This document shows positions 1 to 8,182 of a DNA stretch of 64,000 nucleotides, one piece after another; the stretch's first letter is position 1, and every line of letters begins with the position of its first letter. This DNA comes from an uncultured Polaribacter sp. Lineage in GTDB: Bacteria; Bacteroidota; Bacteroidia; Flavobacteriales; Flavobacteriaceae. The stretch covers positions 124,001 through 188,000 of the forward strand of contig CANMHT010000001.1 of the NCBI GenBank assembly GCA_947497755.1, in the 5' to 3' direction. The notes under the pieces were generated by a model. It ran no database searches and had not been told where the DNA came from. It saw nothing but the letters and a program-made list of their open reading frames with translations. The translations under genes and the position numbers were made by a program.

Positions 1-103
1 TTGTTTTTAGTAGCTGTTAAACCCGCAATAAAAAGTATATTAGCAGTAAGGCAATACGAATACTATTGCTTTATTTTAATTAAAATAATTAGAATTAGAA
101 CTT

Positions 104-643
104 TTGAATTTTACAAGTAAAACTCAGCATACAATACAAAGTTTATCTGGACTTATCTCTGCTTTATCAGAAGAAAAGAATGGAGGTTATAGCGCTATTT
201 TTAAAAGTTTAGAATTGCCAATTAGTGAATTAGATAGTTACATTTCTTGGGAAGAAAATTGTTATACACGTAATTGTATTGTAGCAAATGAAGACTTTGA
301 ATTGATTTTAATTTGTTGGGACAAAGGACAAAAAACCGCAATTCATGATCATGATGGAGAAGATTGTTGGGTATATGCTCTTGATGGAGAGTTTAGAGAA
401 GAGATTTATGCAGAGAATAAGCAGAAATTGTCATTGGTAAAAACTATAGATGCTTATCCTAAAGATATATTATACATAGCAGATTTTAAAGGTTTTCATA
501 GCTTAGAAAATCGATCTAATAAAAGAAGTCTGTCTTTGCATTTGTATGCAAAACCTATTAAAAATTGTTTGGTTTACTGTACTAAAGAAAATCAATTTGT
601 TCGTAAGGAATTGTCTTATGATAACGTCGAAAATAGAAGTTAA
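104..643 (+). CDS. Cysteine dioxygenase (cupin)
   Basis: This 179-residue cupin is a type I cysteine dioxygenase, which oxidises L-cysteine to cysteine sulfinate with O2 at a mononuclear iron in the cytoplasm. The three expected iron-ligand histidines are visible as H81 and H83 in IHDHDGEDCW and H132 in KGFHS, and the second cupin strand carries LHLYAKP. Length fits the bacterial family. The start is a TTG, because the frame is closed by a stop at 86 and offers no ATG near the domain edge. The next gene, 25 bases downstream, is a decarboxylase of the cysteine-sulfinate/aspartate group, which supports a hypotaurine-forming pair. I see no convincing promoter in bases 1-103. Confidence 0.88.
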   Translation: MNFTSKTQHTIQSLSGLISALSEEKNGGYSAIFKSLELPISELDSYISWEENCYTRNCIVANEDFELILICWDKGQKTAIHDHDGEDCWVYALDGEFREEIYAENKQKLSLVKTIDAYPKDILYIADFKGFHSLENRSNKRSLSLHLYAKPIKNCLVYCTKENQFVRKELSYDNVENRS

Positions 644-668
644 TTTCCCAAATAAATACAAAAAATAA

Positions 669-2057
669 ATGTCTGATATACAAAATGACTTATTGTTGTT
701 TAATGAACTTGTACAAGTTTTATTAGAAGAGGAAAAAAAGCATCCAGTTGCAAAACGTATAGACGCAGATGTCTTATACGATACAATAGATTTGTCTTTA
801 AAGGATGAAGCAATGTTAGATGTATCTTTAAAAGAAACACTAAAAGATGTATTAGTTGCTACTCCAAAAACAGCGACTAATTTATTTTTCAATCAACTTT
901 TTGGAGGAAGGCAAAGCAAAGCTGTTTTAGGAGATTTATTAGCTGTGCTACTTAATAATAGTATGTATACCTATAAAGTAGCAGGCCCTCAAGTTGGTAT
1001 TGAACAAGAGATTATTAGAAAATCTTGTGATATTATTGGTTATGGAGATAAAAGTAATGGAACATTTCCTACAGGTGGTTCTATGAGTAATTATATGGCA
1101 TTGATTATGGCGAGAGATGCTAAAGATCCAGAGGGAAGATACCGTGGAGTAACACAAAATTTGACAATGTATACTTCTAAAGAATCACACTACTCGAATG
1201 CAAAAAATGCCAGTTTTGCAGGTTTGGGAAGAAACAATGTACGCTATATTGAAGCTGATACTGAAGGAAGAATGCTTTCTAAAAAGTTAGAAGAACAGAT
1301 TATAGCAGATATTGAAGAAGGATATGTACCTACTTTTATTAATGCAACAGCCGGAACTACTGTTCTTGGTGCTTTTGACCCAATTGAAGAAATTGCAGTA
1401 ATTAGTGAAAAGTACAATGTTTGGTTACATGTTGATGGAGCATATTGTGGTTCAGTAATTTTTAGCGAATCAAAAAAGCATTTAATTAAAGGTGTTGATA
1501 AATCAGATTCATTTAGTTACAACGCACACAAAATGATTGGAACACCATTAACGTGTTCTATCATTTTAGTAAAAGACAAAAAACAGTTGCATGATTCTTT
1601 TAGCAATGAAGCTGATTATTTGTATCAAACAGATGGAGATGATTTTAATTTAGGTAAAACATCTTTTCAATGTGGACGTAGAAATGACGCTTTAAAATTT
1701 TGGACACTATGGAAATCTGTTGGAACACAAGGTTTGGAGAAAATAGTAAATCAGCAGTTTGATTTAGCTAATACAGCTAGAGATTATGTAGCCAATCATC
1801 CAGATTATACATTATACAGTTACCCTGACGCTATCTCAGTTTGTTTCAATTATAAAAATATAGATCCAAAAGAGTTATGTACTTTACTATATCAGCACCA
1901 AGTTGCTGTTGTAGGTTTTGGTGCTTTTAATGAAACTAACTTTATCAGATTGGTAACAATTAATGCGACCAATATAAAAGAAGATATTTTAAATTTCTTT
2001 AAAGCAATAGAAGTGTTTGTAGACGAAAATCAGAATCTTATTGAGGCAGTTGATTAA
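669..2057 (+). CDS. PLP-dependent group II decarboxylase, probable cysteine sulfinate/aspartate/glutamate decarboxylase
   Basis: This is a 462-residue fold-type I PLP decarboxylase. The cofactor lysine is K288 in SYNAHKMIGTP, the ring-stacking histidine is H174 in SKESHYS and the pyridine-nitrogen aspartate is D256 in WLHVDGAYC, all at the normal spacing for the glutamate/aspartate/cysteine-sulfinate decarboxylase group. The substrate cannot be read from these motifs alone. Position directly after cysteine dioxygenase makes cysteine sulfinate (product hypotaurine) the best guess; aspartate or glutamate remain possible. Its last 20 bases overlap the end of the convergent coaD gene. Confidence 0.88.
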   Translation: MSDIQNDLLLFNELVQVLLEEEKKHPVAKRIDADVLYDTIDLSLKDEAMLDVSLKETLKDVLVATPKTATNLFFNQLFGGRQSKAVLGDLLAVLLNNSMYTYKVAGPQVGIEQEIIRKSCDIIGYGDKSNGTFPTGGSMSNYMALIMARDAKDPEGRYRGVTQNLTMYTSKESHYSNAKNASFAGLGRNNVRYIEADTEGRMLSKKLEEQIIADIEEGYVPTFINATAGTTVLGAFDPIEEIAVISEKYNVWLHVDGAYCGSVIFSESKKHLIKGVDKSDSFSYNAHKMIGTPLTCSIILVKDKKQLHDSFSNEADYLYQTDGDDFNLGKTSFQCGRRNDALKFWTLWKSVGTQGLEKIVNQQFDLANTARDYVANHPDYTLYSYPDAISVCFNYKNIDPKELCTLLYQHQVAVVGFGAFNETNFIRLVTINATNIKEDILNFFKAIEVFVDENQNLIEAVD

Positions 2058-2511
2058 AATATTCTGCCACAGTTTTAGGAACTAAACTAGAAGCATTACC
2101 ACCATTTCTTACAACATCTCTAACAATAGAAGAGCTGATATATGATGTTTCTGCACTGGTTAATAAGAAAACAGTTTCTATTCCAGATAATTTTCTATTG
2201 GTTTGTGCAATAGCTTTTTCAAATTCAAAATCTGCTGGATTACGCAAACCACGAAGAATAAAATCAGCATTGATAGATTTGCAATAATCTACTGTTAATC
2301 CAGTATACGTTTCTACAGTTATCTTTTCTTCAGCAAAAAAAGCATTCTGAATAAATTTTTTACGTTCATCAACAGAAAACATATAGTTCTTTTTTGCATT
2401 GATACCAATAGCAATGACAATTTCGTCAAATAGAGGCAAACTCCTAGATATGATATCTACATGACCTAAAGTTATGGGATCAAATGATCCAGGGAAAACG
2501 GCTTTTTTCAT
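2038..2511 (-). CDS. coaD: Phosphopantetheine adenylyltransferase
   Basis: CoaD joins ATP and 4'-phosphopantetheine to give dephospho-CoA, the fourth step of coenzyme A synthesis. The 157-residue length is standard. The nucleotidyltransferase signature is seen as PGSFDPITLGHVD near residues 7-19, with the RGLRNPADFEFE block in the middle and the C-terminal ISSSIVRDVVRNGG motif. It is 55 bases downstream of ddl on the same strand and probably cotranscribed with it, a pairing common in Flavobacteriaceae. Its stop codon lies inside the end of the convergent decarboxylase gene, with a 20-base tail-to-tail overlap. Confidence 0.97.
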   Translation of the reverse strand: MKKAVFPGSFDPITLGHVDIISRSLPLFDEIVIAIGINAKKNYMFSVDERKKFIQNAFFAEEKITVETYTGLTVDYCKSINADFILRGLRNPADFEFEKAIAQTNRKLSGIETVFLLTSAETSYISSSIVRDVVRNGGNASSLVPKTVAEYFNQLPQ

Positions 2512-2566
2512 ATTGTAACTATTTTAATTTTTGTTTGCCAATTTATTTTAGATAAACTGTAAAACA

Positions 2567-3547
2567 TTAAGAATTTGAAAGTGCTGCTTCAATAGCGCTT
2601 TCAAATAATGCAGCCAAACTAATATTGGCTTGGTTGGCTTGTTGAGGTAATAAACTCTCTTCTGTTAAACCAGGAACAGTATTCATTTCTAAAAAATGAG
2701 GTTTTCCATTCACCAAAATATATTCTGATCTAGAAAAACCACTCATACCTAATATGGTATATACTTTTTTAGCAATATTTTTTACTTTTTCTTCATCAGA
2801 TTTGCTCAATCTTGCTGGAGTTATTTCTTGAGATTTCCCTTCGTATTTCGCTTCATAATCAAAGAAGTCATTTTCGGTAACAATTTCGGTAATTGGTAAT
2901 ACTTTTACTTCTCCGTTATATTCTATAACACCTACAGAAACTTCTGTTCCGTCTAAAAAACTTTCAATTAAAATTTCAGAGTCTTCTTGATAAGCTTTTT
3001 CTATTCCGCTAAGTATTTCTGAAGCATTATAAGCTTTAGAGATTCCAAAACTAGAGCCAGCATTGTTTGGTTTAATAAAACAAGGCAGTCCAACTTTATC
3101 AATGATTTTTGTTGTGTCAATTGTATCGCCATGATTTAAATATACTGATGTAGCTGTCGGAATTCCGTAATGTTTTACCACACTTAAACAGTCTCTTTTA
3201 TTAAAAGTCAGTGCCATTTGATAAAAGGGAGCTGAGGTGTGTTTTATTCCGATTAAATCAAAATAAGCTAGTATTTTTCCATCTTCTCCTGGTGTTCCGT
3301 GAATGGCATTAAATACACAATCAAAAACAATCTTTTCATTATTTATAGTAATAGAAAAATCATTTTTATCAATTGGGAATTCATTCTTGTCAGCATCAAC
3401 ATATACCCATTTATTTTCTAAGATATGAATAGCATAAGCATTGTATTTCTCTTTATTTAAATGCTGATAAACGACATTTCCACTTTTTAAAGAAATGTGA
3501 ACCTCAGAGGAATATCCTCCCATAATTATGGCAATATTTTTTTTCAC
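2567..3547 (-). CDS. ddl: D-alanine--D-alanine ligase
   Basis: Ddl makes the D-Ala-D-Ala dipeptide for peptidoglycan by ATP-dependent ligation. The 326 residues show the N-terminal Rossmann-like start IAIIMGGYSSEVHIS, the HGTPGEDG block near residues 98-105, the ATP-grasp lid with NNAGSSFGISK, and the metal/substrate loop LEMNTVPGLTEESLLPQQ near the C-terminus. Length is normal for the family. It is divergent from the PASTA protein gene across a 177-base gap and leads into coaD. Confidence 0.97.
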   Translation of the reverse strand: MKKNIAIIMGGYSSEVHISLKSGNVVYQHLNKEKYNAYAIHILENKWVYVDADKNEFPIDKNDFSITINNEKIVFDCVFNAIHGTPGEDGKILAYFDLIGIKHTSAPFYQMALTFNKRDCLSVVKHYGIPTATSVYLNHGDTIDTTKIIDKVGLPCFIKPNNAGSSFGISKAYNASEILSGIEKAYQEDSEILIESFLDGTEVSVGVIEYNGEVKVLPITEIVTENDFFDYEAKYEGKSQEITPARLSKSDEEKVKNIAKKVYTILGMSGFSRSEYILVNGKPHFLEMNTVPGLTEESLLPQQANQANISLAALFESAIEAALSNS

Positions 3548-3724
3548 TCGTAACTAATAATTAACGTATTGATACTGATTCTGTTTTCTGTGTTTTAGTC
3601 TAAAATAAGCACTTTTAAAAAGAGAAGATTCTAAACTTTTTTGATTGTTAAACAAATTTATCAAAATATATATAGAAAGACTAACGTTTGGTTTTATATC
3701 TTTGTCTCTGTTAAAAAATTGATC

Positions 3725-4282
3725 ATGAGTTTATTTCAATTTATTAAAAGTAAATCTTTTTTCAAGCAGGTAGCAATTGCTATTGGGTTATTGTTTGCTT
3801 GTGTATTTATTGTGCAATGGTGGTTTGGTTTTACAACGAATCACGATCAAAGAATACAGGTGCCAGATTTGCATAAAATGGAACTTTCTGAGGCTGTTGT
3901 AAAATTACAAGAGTTCGACTTGCGTTTTGAAGTTATTGATTCTGCAAGATATAATCCTGCTTATGCTAAAAAATCTGTGATAGAACAAAACCCCGAAGCT
4001 GGTGATTTTGTAAAAGAAAATAGAAAGATTTATTTGACTGTCAATCCGTCAAAATATAGAGATATTGTTTTACCAGATTTAAATGGTAGAACTAAAAGGC
4101 AAGCAATTACTCACTTACTTTCTATAGGTTTTAAAGTAGGAGAAGATTTTAGTTATGTTCCAGATATTGGTAAAGATGTAATTAGAGGTTTTAAATTAAA
4201 AGGGAAAAAGATAAAACCTGGAGTTAAATTGCCAAAAACAACTGTAATTGATTTGATTTTAGGAGACGGAAAGGGAAAATAA
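3725..4282 (+). CDS. Membrane-anchored PASTA domain protein
   Basis: A 185-residue protein with a short cytoplasmic N-terminus, one transmembrane segment (about residues 14-34, rich in A, I, L, F) and two PASTA domains. The first begins at IQVPDLHKMELSEA and the second at IVLPDLNGRTKRQA. PASTA domains bind peptidoglycan or muropeptides in kinases and PBPs; here there is no enzyme domain, so a periplasmic envelope-sensing or scaffolding role is inference. I chose ATG 3725 over a TTG at 3641 because the longer N-terminus is unlike the family and a -7-like TATCTTTG lies at 3697-3704 just before it. The gene ends 1 base before the pseudouridine synthase gene, and ddl is divergent. Confidence 0.85.
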   Translation: MSLFQFIKSKSFFKQVAIAIGLLFACVFIVQWWFGFTTNHDQRIQVPDLHKMELSEAVVKLQEFDLRFEVIDSARYNPAYAKKSVIEQNPEAGDFVKENRKIYLTVNPSKYRDIVLPDLNGRTKRQAITHLLSIGFKVGEDFSYVPDIGKDVIRGFKLKGKKIKPGVKLPKTTVIDLILGDGKGK

Positions 4283-4283
4283 G

Positions 4284-5315
4284 ATGCAGGAAGGAACCAC
4301 AGATATAGAAAACGACGAATTATACGAACATTATCGATTTACAGCTAGTGAAGGACAAGTGCCATTAAGAGTTGATAAATTTTTAATGAATTTTGTAGAA
4401 AATGCTACTCGAAATAAAGTACAACAAGCAGCAAAAGCAGGAAATGTATTAGTTAATGATAAGCCTGTAAAATCTAATTATAAGGTAAAACCAAATGATA
4501 TAGTTAGAGTTGTTTTAGCTCACCCACCTCACGAAAATTTATTGGTAGCTGAAGATATTCCGCTTGATATTGTACATGAAGATGATGCGGTTATTGTGGT
4601 AAACAAACCTCCTGGAATGGTTGTACATCCGGGTCATGGAAACTATTCAGGAACTTTAGTGAATGGACTGATTCATCATATAGAAAATTTACCTACCAAT
4701 AGTAATGAGCGCCCAGGTTTAGTACATAGAATAGATAAAGATACAAGTGGTTTATTAGTGGTTGCCAAAACAGAATTTGCGATGGCACATTTATCAAAAC
4801 AATTTTTTGATAGAACTACAGAACGCTTATATTATGCTTTAGTTTGGGGAAATATTGAAGAGGACGAAGGTACAATTGAAGGACATATTGGACGTAGTTT
4901 TAAAAATCGATTGCAAATGGATGTTTTTCCAGATGGTGAATTTGGAAAACCTGCTATTACACATTTTAAAGTCTTAGAACGATTAACTTATGTGACTTTA
5001 GTGCAATGTAAATTAGAAACTGGAAGAACACATCAAATTAGAGCACATTTTAAACATATTGGTCATACACTTTTTAATGATGAACGTTATGGTGGAAATG
5101 AAATTTTAAAAGGAACTACTTTTACCAAATACAAACAATTTGTTCAGAACTGTTTTAAAACATTACCACGTCAAGCATTACATGCTAAAACCTTAGGATT
5201 TGAGCATCCTACAACAGGAGAATTTTTACGATTCAACTCAGAAATTCCAGAAGATATTACCGCGTGTTTAGAAAAATGGAGAACCTATACGATCAACTCA
5301 AAAGATGAGGTTTAG
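4284..5315 (+). CDS. rluD: 23S rRNA pseudouridine synthase, RluD/RluA family
   Basis: This 343-residue enzyme isomerises uridine to pseudouridine in 23S rRNA (helix 69 if it is a true RluD). An S4 RNA-binding domain spans about residues 26-75 (VPLRVDKFL...NVLVNDKPVKSNYKV) and the catalytic domain carries GLVHRIDKDTSGLLVVAK with catalytic D151. TGRTHQIRAHF is the third conserved RluA-family motif. It starts 1 base after the PASTA gene stop, so the two are an operon. RluD versus another RluA-type specificity is inferred from the S4 domain. Confidence 0.92.
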   Translation: MQEGTTDIENDELYEHYRFTASEGQVPLRVDKFLMNFVENATRNKVQQAAKAGNVLVNDKPVKSNYKVKPNDIVRVVLAHPPHENLLVAEDIPLDIVHEDDAVIVVNKPPGMVVHPGHGNYSGTLVNGLIHHIENLPTNSNERPGLVHRIDKDTSGLLVVAKTEFAMAHLSKQFFDRTTERLYYALVWGNIEEDEGTIEGHIGRSFKNRLQMDVFPDGEFGKPAITHFKVLERLTYVTLVQCKLETGRTHQIRAHFKHIGHTLFNDERYGGNEILKGTTFTKYKQFVQNCFKTLPRQALHAKTLGFEHPTTGEFLRFNSEIPEDITACLEKWRTYTINSKDEV

Positions 5316-5649
5316 TTTTTAATGTATCAATTAGTTAATTAGCGAATGAGATAATGTGTTAATGAGAAAATTTTTCAATTTGATAATTTGAAAGTGTTCT
5401 AATTTGAAAATGAGTTAAAAGCATAAATGGTACTTGTTTACGACATACTTTTTATTTGTGTAGAATTCAAGATTAGATAGCGTATAAGCATCCAAAGAAC
5501 GGAGTGGTCTGGATGCGTTCACTGAAAAAATCGTAAGAATTCAAATAAAAGAAAAAGAAATCTTGATTTTTCGTTTTGTATTAAGACAAAATGAACAAAC
5601 ATCTAAGTCACGAAGAAGATTTCTCGGCTTTGCTCGAAATAAAACATTA
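5316..5649. other. 334-base gene-free gap with low-complexity and inverted-repeat sequence
   Basis: No plausible coding frame is seen. The left half is made of short degenerate AT-rich words such as TTTGATAATTTGAAA and AATGTGTTAATGAG, a style that recurs in other gaps of this window. The right half holds nested inverted repeats (described separately). The gap lies between two convergent genes, so it needs no promoter; no classical GC-rich terminator with a T tract stands out. Confidence 0.6.
5450..5550. repeat. Nested imperfect inverted repeat
   Basis: Three inverted pairs are nested around one centre: TTTTATTTG (5450-5458) with CAAATAAAA (5542-5550), GAATTC (5463-5468) with GAATTC (5537-5542), and GCATCCA (5488-5494) with TGGATGC (5510-5516). 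The outer arms are offset by four bases, so the structure is imperfect. It could be a decayed small mobile element, a transcribed hairpin, or a bidirectional terminator between the convergent genes. I cannot choose between these from one copy. Confidence 0.45.
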
Positions 5650-6729
5650 TTATTTTTTACCTAAAATAAACTCATACAACTTATCTAAGGTTTGTATAGT
5701 GTTTTTCTGAAAGACTTTTTTTACCAATAATGCCAGTAGTATTTTTTTGAAAAAGGAATTAGCTTCTAAGTATACTTCTGTTTTTAACAGACAAGAACTA
5801 GAATCAATTGGACTAATGATATGATATTGATACACTACATCTACAGGTTTTGGATTAGTAGTCATTTCTCCATAAATCAATTGCTTTGGTTTTCCTTTTT
5901 TTGTTATGGATGTAAAGTTTAAATGTTTGTCTTTAATTACACAAACATGTTCCGTACCAATTCTAGTAACTTCATTAGCATTAAATTCAAAACTTACTGT
6001 ATCATCTACCCAGTATTTTCTATAATTAAAATTAGAAATGTATTCCAATAACTTATCAGCAGCAATAGGAAACTCTTTTGTATAAACAAATGATGGAGCT
6101 TTGGTATGCTCAACTATTTTTGTGGCTTGAAAAGGATGTAGTTTGAGTTTTTCTTTATTAATAATGGCATATAAATAATCTAGCTGTTTACTATCATAAG
6201 TATCGTTTCCTTTGGAAAAATGATATAATGTAGTTTGATAATCGTTTTGTAAATTAATATAAGTCGCTAACTCATTACTAATAAGCGTATAGTTATCACT
6301 TTGCACACTATTTTTCATGAGTCGATGTGCTTCGATTACTTCCGTACCAAAAGGTTTTCTGTTGTTTTGTACGTTGATAAATTGCAATTCACCACAATGT
6401 GCAATAATCTTTAACTGTAATTTTGGTGCTGTAGAACATGCATTACAGGGACAAATTCTATTGTTTTCTAACAATTTTAAATGACTGTAAAATGCTGTAA
6501 ACATACGCTCAATTTGAGCCAGTAATTTTTCTAAAGTCGGAATCTCATTTTCTTTATAAAAAAACAATGCATCACCTTCAATTTCTGCTAGTTGTAAATT
6601 CTCTGTATTGGCAGCAATTAACACCTCTAGCAATTCAGAAATTACATGCTGACTGTGTTCTACTTCTGTTGTTTGAACAAACTCCGTAAAACCAGAAATA
6701 TCAGGAAGAAAAAGTAATGATGGTTTCAT
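5650..6729 (-). CDS. DUF2652-type protein: degenerate class III nucleotide-cyclase-like domain plus SRPBCC domain
   Basis: The 359-residue protein begins LLFLPDISGFTEFVQ and continues to LAEIEGDALFFY. These match the two metal-binding segments of class III adenylate/guanylate cyclases: D10 and D53 are 43 residues apart, as in that family. The later FGTEVIEAHRLMKNS aligns with the cyclase segment that normally carries the transition-state Asn and Arg, but the Asn is missing, and the base-selecting Lys before the GD motif is replaced by acidic or small residues. A CPCNAC cysteine cluster lies near residues 93-98. From about residue 215 the sequence looks like an SRPBCC (START-like) ligand-binding domain. 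Catalytic activity is doubtful and the function is unknown. Confidence 0.75.
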   Translation of the reverse strand: MKPSLLFLPDISGFTEFVQTTEVEHSQHVISELLEVLIAANTENLQLAEIEGDALFFYKENEIPTLEKLLAQIERMFTAFYSHLKLLENNRICPCNACSTAPKLQLKIIAHCGELQFINVQNNRKPFGTEVIEAHRLMKNSVQSDNYTLISNELATYINLQNDYQTTLYHFSKGNDTYDSKQLDYLYAIINKEKLKLHPFQATKIVEHTKAPSFVYTKEFPIAADKLLEYISNFNYRKYWVDDTVSFEFNANEVTRIGTEHVCVIKDKHLNFTSITKKGKPKQLIYGEMTTNPKPVDVVYQYHIISPIDSSSCLLKTEVYLEANSFFKKILLALLVKKVFQKNTIQTLDKLYEFILGKK

Positions 6730-6867
6730 ATAAAATGAAATAGTGTTTTTAGATGACTAGTTAAAGATAGTTATAAAATGTAACAATAAAGAATGCTAAA
6801 AGTTGAAGAGCTAAAAAGCTAAATTCATTAGTCATTAGCCATTAGTCTTTCAACTATTATCAATACA

Positions 6868-7557
6868 TCAATGTTTGTATGGAGAATAAGAAAAGTAATC
6901 TTGAATATTAAATTTTCTGTCTTCAAATTTTTCGTGTAAGATTTTGTACTGTTCAATTCTATCTATTCTAAAAGAACGCATTTCTTTTCGCAGATGACAA
7001 TAGGCAATTAAAATCCATTTATGGTTGGTAGAATACATGGCATAAGGTTCAATTTTTCGAATCGAAACCTTGTAATCATTGGCTTTTTTATAATTAATTT
7101 CTACATAATTAAAATTAGTAATGGCAAGCTGAATTTCTGAAAGAGCATTGCTAGAAAACTCTTCGAAAGTCCAATTAAAAACATGAATCTTATCGTGTAG
7201 CAATTCGCTTTTTTCCTGTACAGAGCTTTTAAAAACGGATTTAATTTTTGTTAGTGCATCGTTAAAATCGTTTACAAAAGAAGCATCTTTAGATTGACTA
7301 ACAATATGTTGCGCTGTAATTAACGCATTGGCTTGTTTTTCGGTAAATTGAACAGGAGCAACGGTATAATGATCCATCAAACTATAACCACGACCTTCAA
7401 TAGTATATACAGGTACGCCAGCGTCTTCTAATTTGCGAATGTCTCTATATATTGTTCGAACACTTACATCGTATTTCTCTGCCAACTCAGTTGCTGTTAG
7501 CAATCGTTTGGATTTTAATAAGGTTAAGATAGATATGAGTCGAGATAATTGAGACAT
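6868..7557 (-). CDS. HTH/WYL-domain transcriptional regulator (YafY/DeoR-like)
   Basis: This 229-residue regulator has an N-terminal winged helix (LTATELAEKYDVSVRTIYRDIRKLEDAGVPV) and a C-terminal WYL domain (IRKIEPYAMYSTNHKWILIAYCHLRKEMRSFRIDRI). WYL domains sense small ligands or nucleic acids. I chose ATG 7557 over a TTG two codons upstream. A near-perfect Bacteroidota promoter ends only three bases before this ATG, so the transcript may be leaderless. The VOC-family gene lies upstream on the same strand, 183 bases away, and is a candidate target. Confidence 0.87.
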   Translation of the reverse strand: MSQLSRLISILTLLKSKRLLTATELAEKYDVSVRTIYRDIRKLEDAGVPVYTIEGRGYSLMDHYTVAPVQFTEKQANALITAQHIVSQSKDASFVNDFNDALTKIKSVFKSSVQEKSELLHDKIHVFNWTFEEFSSNALSEIQLAITNFNYVEINYKKANDYKVSIRKIEPYAMYSTNHKWILIAYCHLRKEMRSFRIDRIEQYKILHEKFEDRKFNIQDYFSYSPYKH

Positions 7558-7560
7558 ATA

Positions 7561-7590
7561 CAAATGTAAATGATTTTAATAATGTAGCAA
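7561..7590 (-). promoter_or_regulatory. Bacteroidota-type promoter of the WYL regulator
   Basis: On the minus strand a -33 TTG (7590-7588) is followed after 19 bases by a perfect -7 TACATTTG (7568-7561). This fits the Bacteroidota vegetative consensus TTG-N19/20-TAnnTTTG. The -7 box ends 3 bases before the ATG at 7557. Confidence 0.7.
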
Positions 7591-7661
7591 TGTGTTAATG
7601 AAGAGGGAAATAAAAAATCATAAAGACGATTACTATCTTTTAAACTTCATTTTACAAAACT

Positions 7662-7720
7662 AAACGTAGTTAAATGCCTTTATGATTTTTGTACACTTCC
7701 AAAGATATTTAACTACGTTT
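7662..7720. repeat. Perfect 14-bp inverted repeat, 31-nt spacer
   Basis: AAACGTAGTTAAAT (7662-7675) is matched exactly by its reverse complement ATTTAACTACGTTT (7707-7720). The structure lies between the end of the VOC gene and the WYL regulator gene, both minus strand. It lacks the T tract of an intrinsic terminator and has a long spacer, so a regulator-binding site pair, a mRNA-stabilising hairpin or a miniature element are alternatives. Confidence 0.7.
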
Positions 7721-7740
7721 GATTGAATTAAAAAATGATA

Positions 7741-8118
7741 TTAGTTTAGAGAATGCAATGCAACTCTATTTCCTTCAGTATCTATAAACTGAGCGATAAA
7801 TCCATTTTCTCCAATACCCATTTTTGCAATAAAAACTTGTCCGCCAGCAGCTTCTACTTTGTTAAGTACTATATTTAAATCGTCTCCACCATTTAAATAT
7901 ACAGTTGAACCGTCTTTAGAAGGATGCATTTTGTCCATTCTCATTATAGCACCACCAACACCTTGGTTTTCATGATCATGTGGAAACATTCCGTATTCTA
8001 CATTCTCTTCTGGCATTGGCATGTCTGTAATTTCGATGTCTAAAATTGTTTGGTAAAAAGTTTTTGCTCTTTGGTAATCTTGTACTGGAATTTCAAACCA
8101 GTTAACTGCATTTTTCAT
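7741..8118 (-). CDS. VOC superfamily protein (glyoxalase/PhnB-like)
   Basis: A 125-residue vicinal-oxygen-chelate fold protein. The repeated beta-alpha-beta-beta-beta pattern is visible, starting NWFEIPVQDYQRAKTFYQTIL and ending GENGFIAQFIDTEGNRVALHSLN. The family includes glyoxalase I, dioxygenases and bleomycin-type resistance proteins. The metal-ligand set is incomplete, as in the uncharacterised PhnB/YdfO-like branch, so no substrate is assigned. It is upstream of and codirectional with a WYL regulator and divergent from yaaA. A minus-strand -7 box TACATTTG lies at 8157-8150. Confidence 0.83.
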   Translation of the reverse strand: MKNAVNWFEIPVQDYQRAKTFYQTILDIEITDMPMPEENVEYGMFPHDHENQGVGGAIMRMDKMHPSKDGSTVYLNGGDDLNIVLNKVEAAGGQVFIAKMGIGENGFIAQFIDTEGNRVALHSLN

Positions 8119-8149
8119 TTGATGTTGGTTTTAATATTTAATAATACCG

Positions 8150-8182
8150 CAAATGTAAAAGCCGTCTTGACAGATGATGTCA
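8150..8182 (-). promoter_or_regulatory. Probable promoter region of the VOC gene with a small palindrome
   Basis: A perfect -7 element TACATTTG is at 8157-8150 on the minus strand. There is no TTG at the -33 position; instead a palindrome TGACA-GATGA-TGTCA occupies 8168-8182. A weak -33 overlapped by a palindrome suggests regulated transcription. The factor is unknown; the WYL regulator next door is a candidate. Confidence 0.4.

Noticed and set aside
503..892. A 129-residue minus-strand open frame across the dioxygenase/decarboxylase junction
   Set aside because: It lies antisense to two clear genes and is a serine/phenylalanine-rich shadow.
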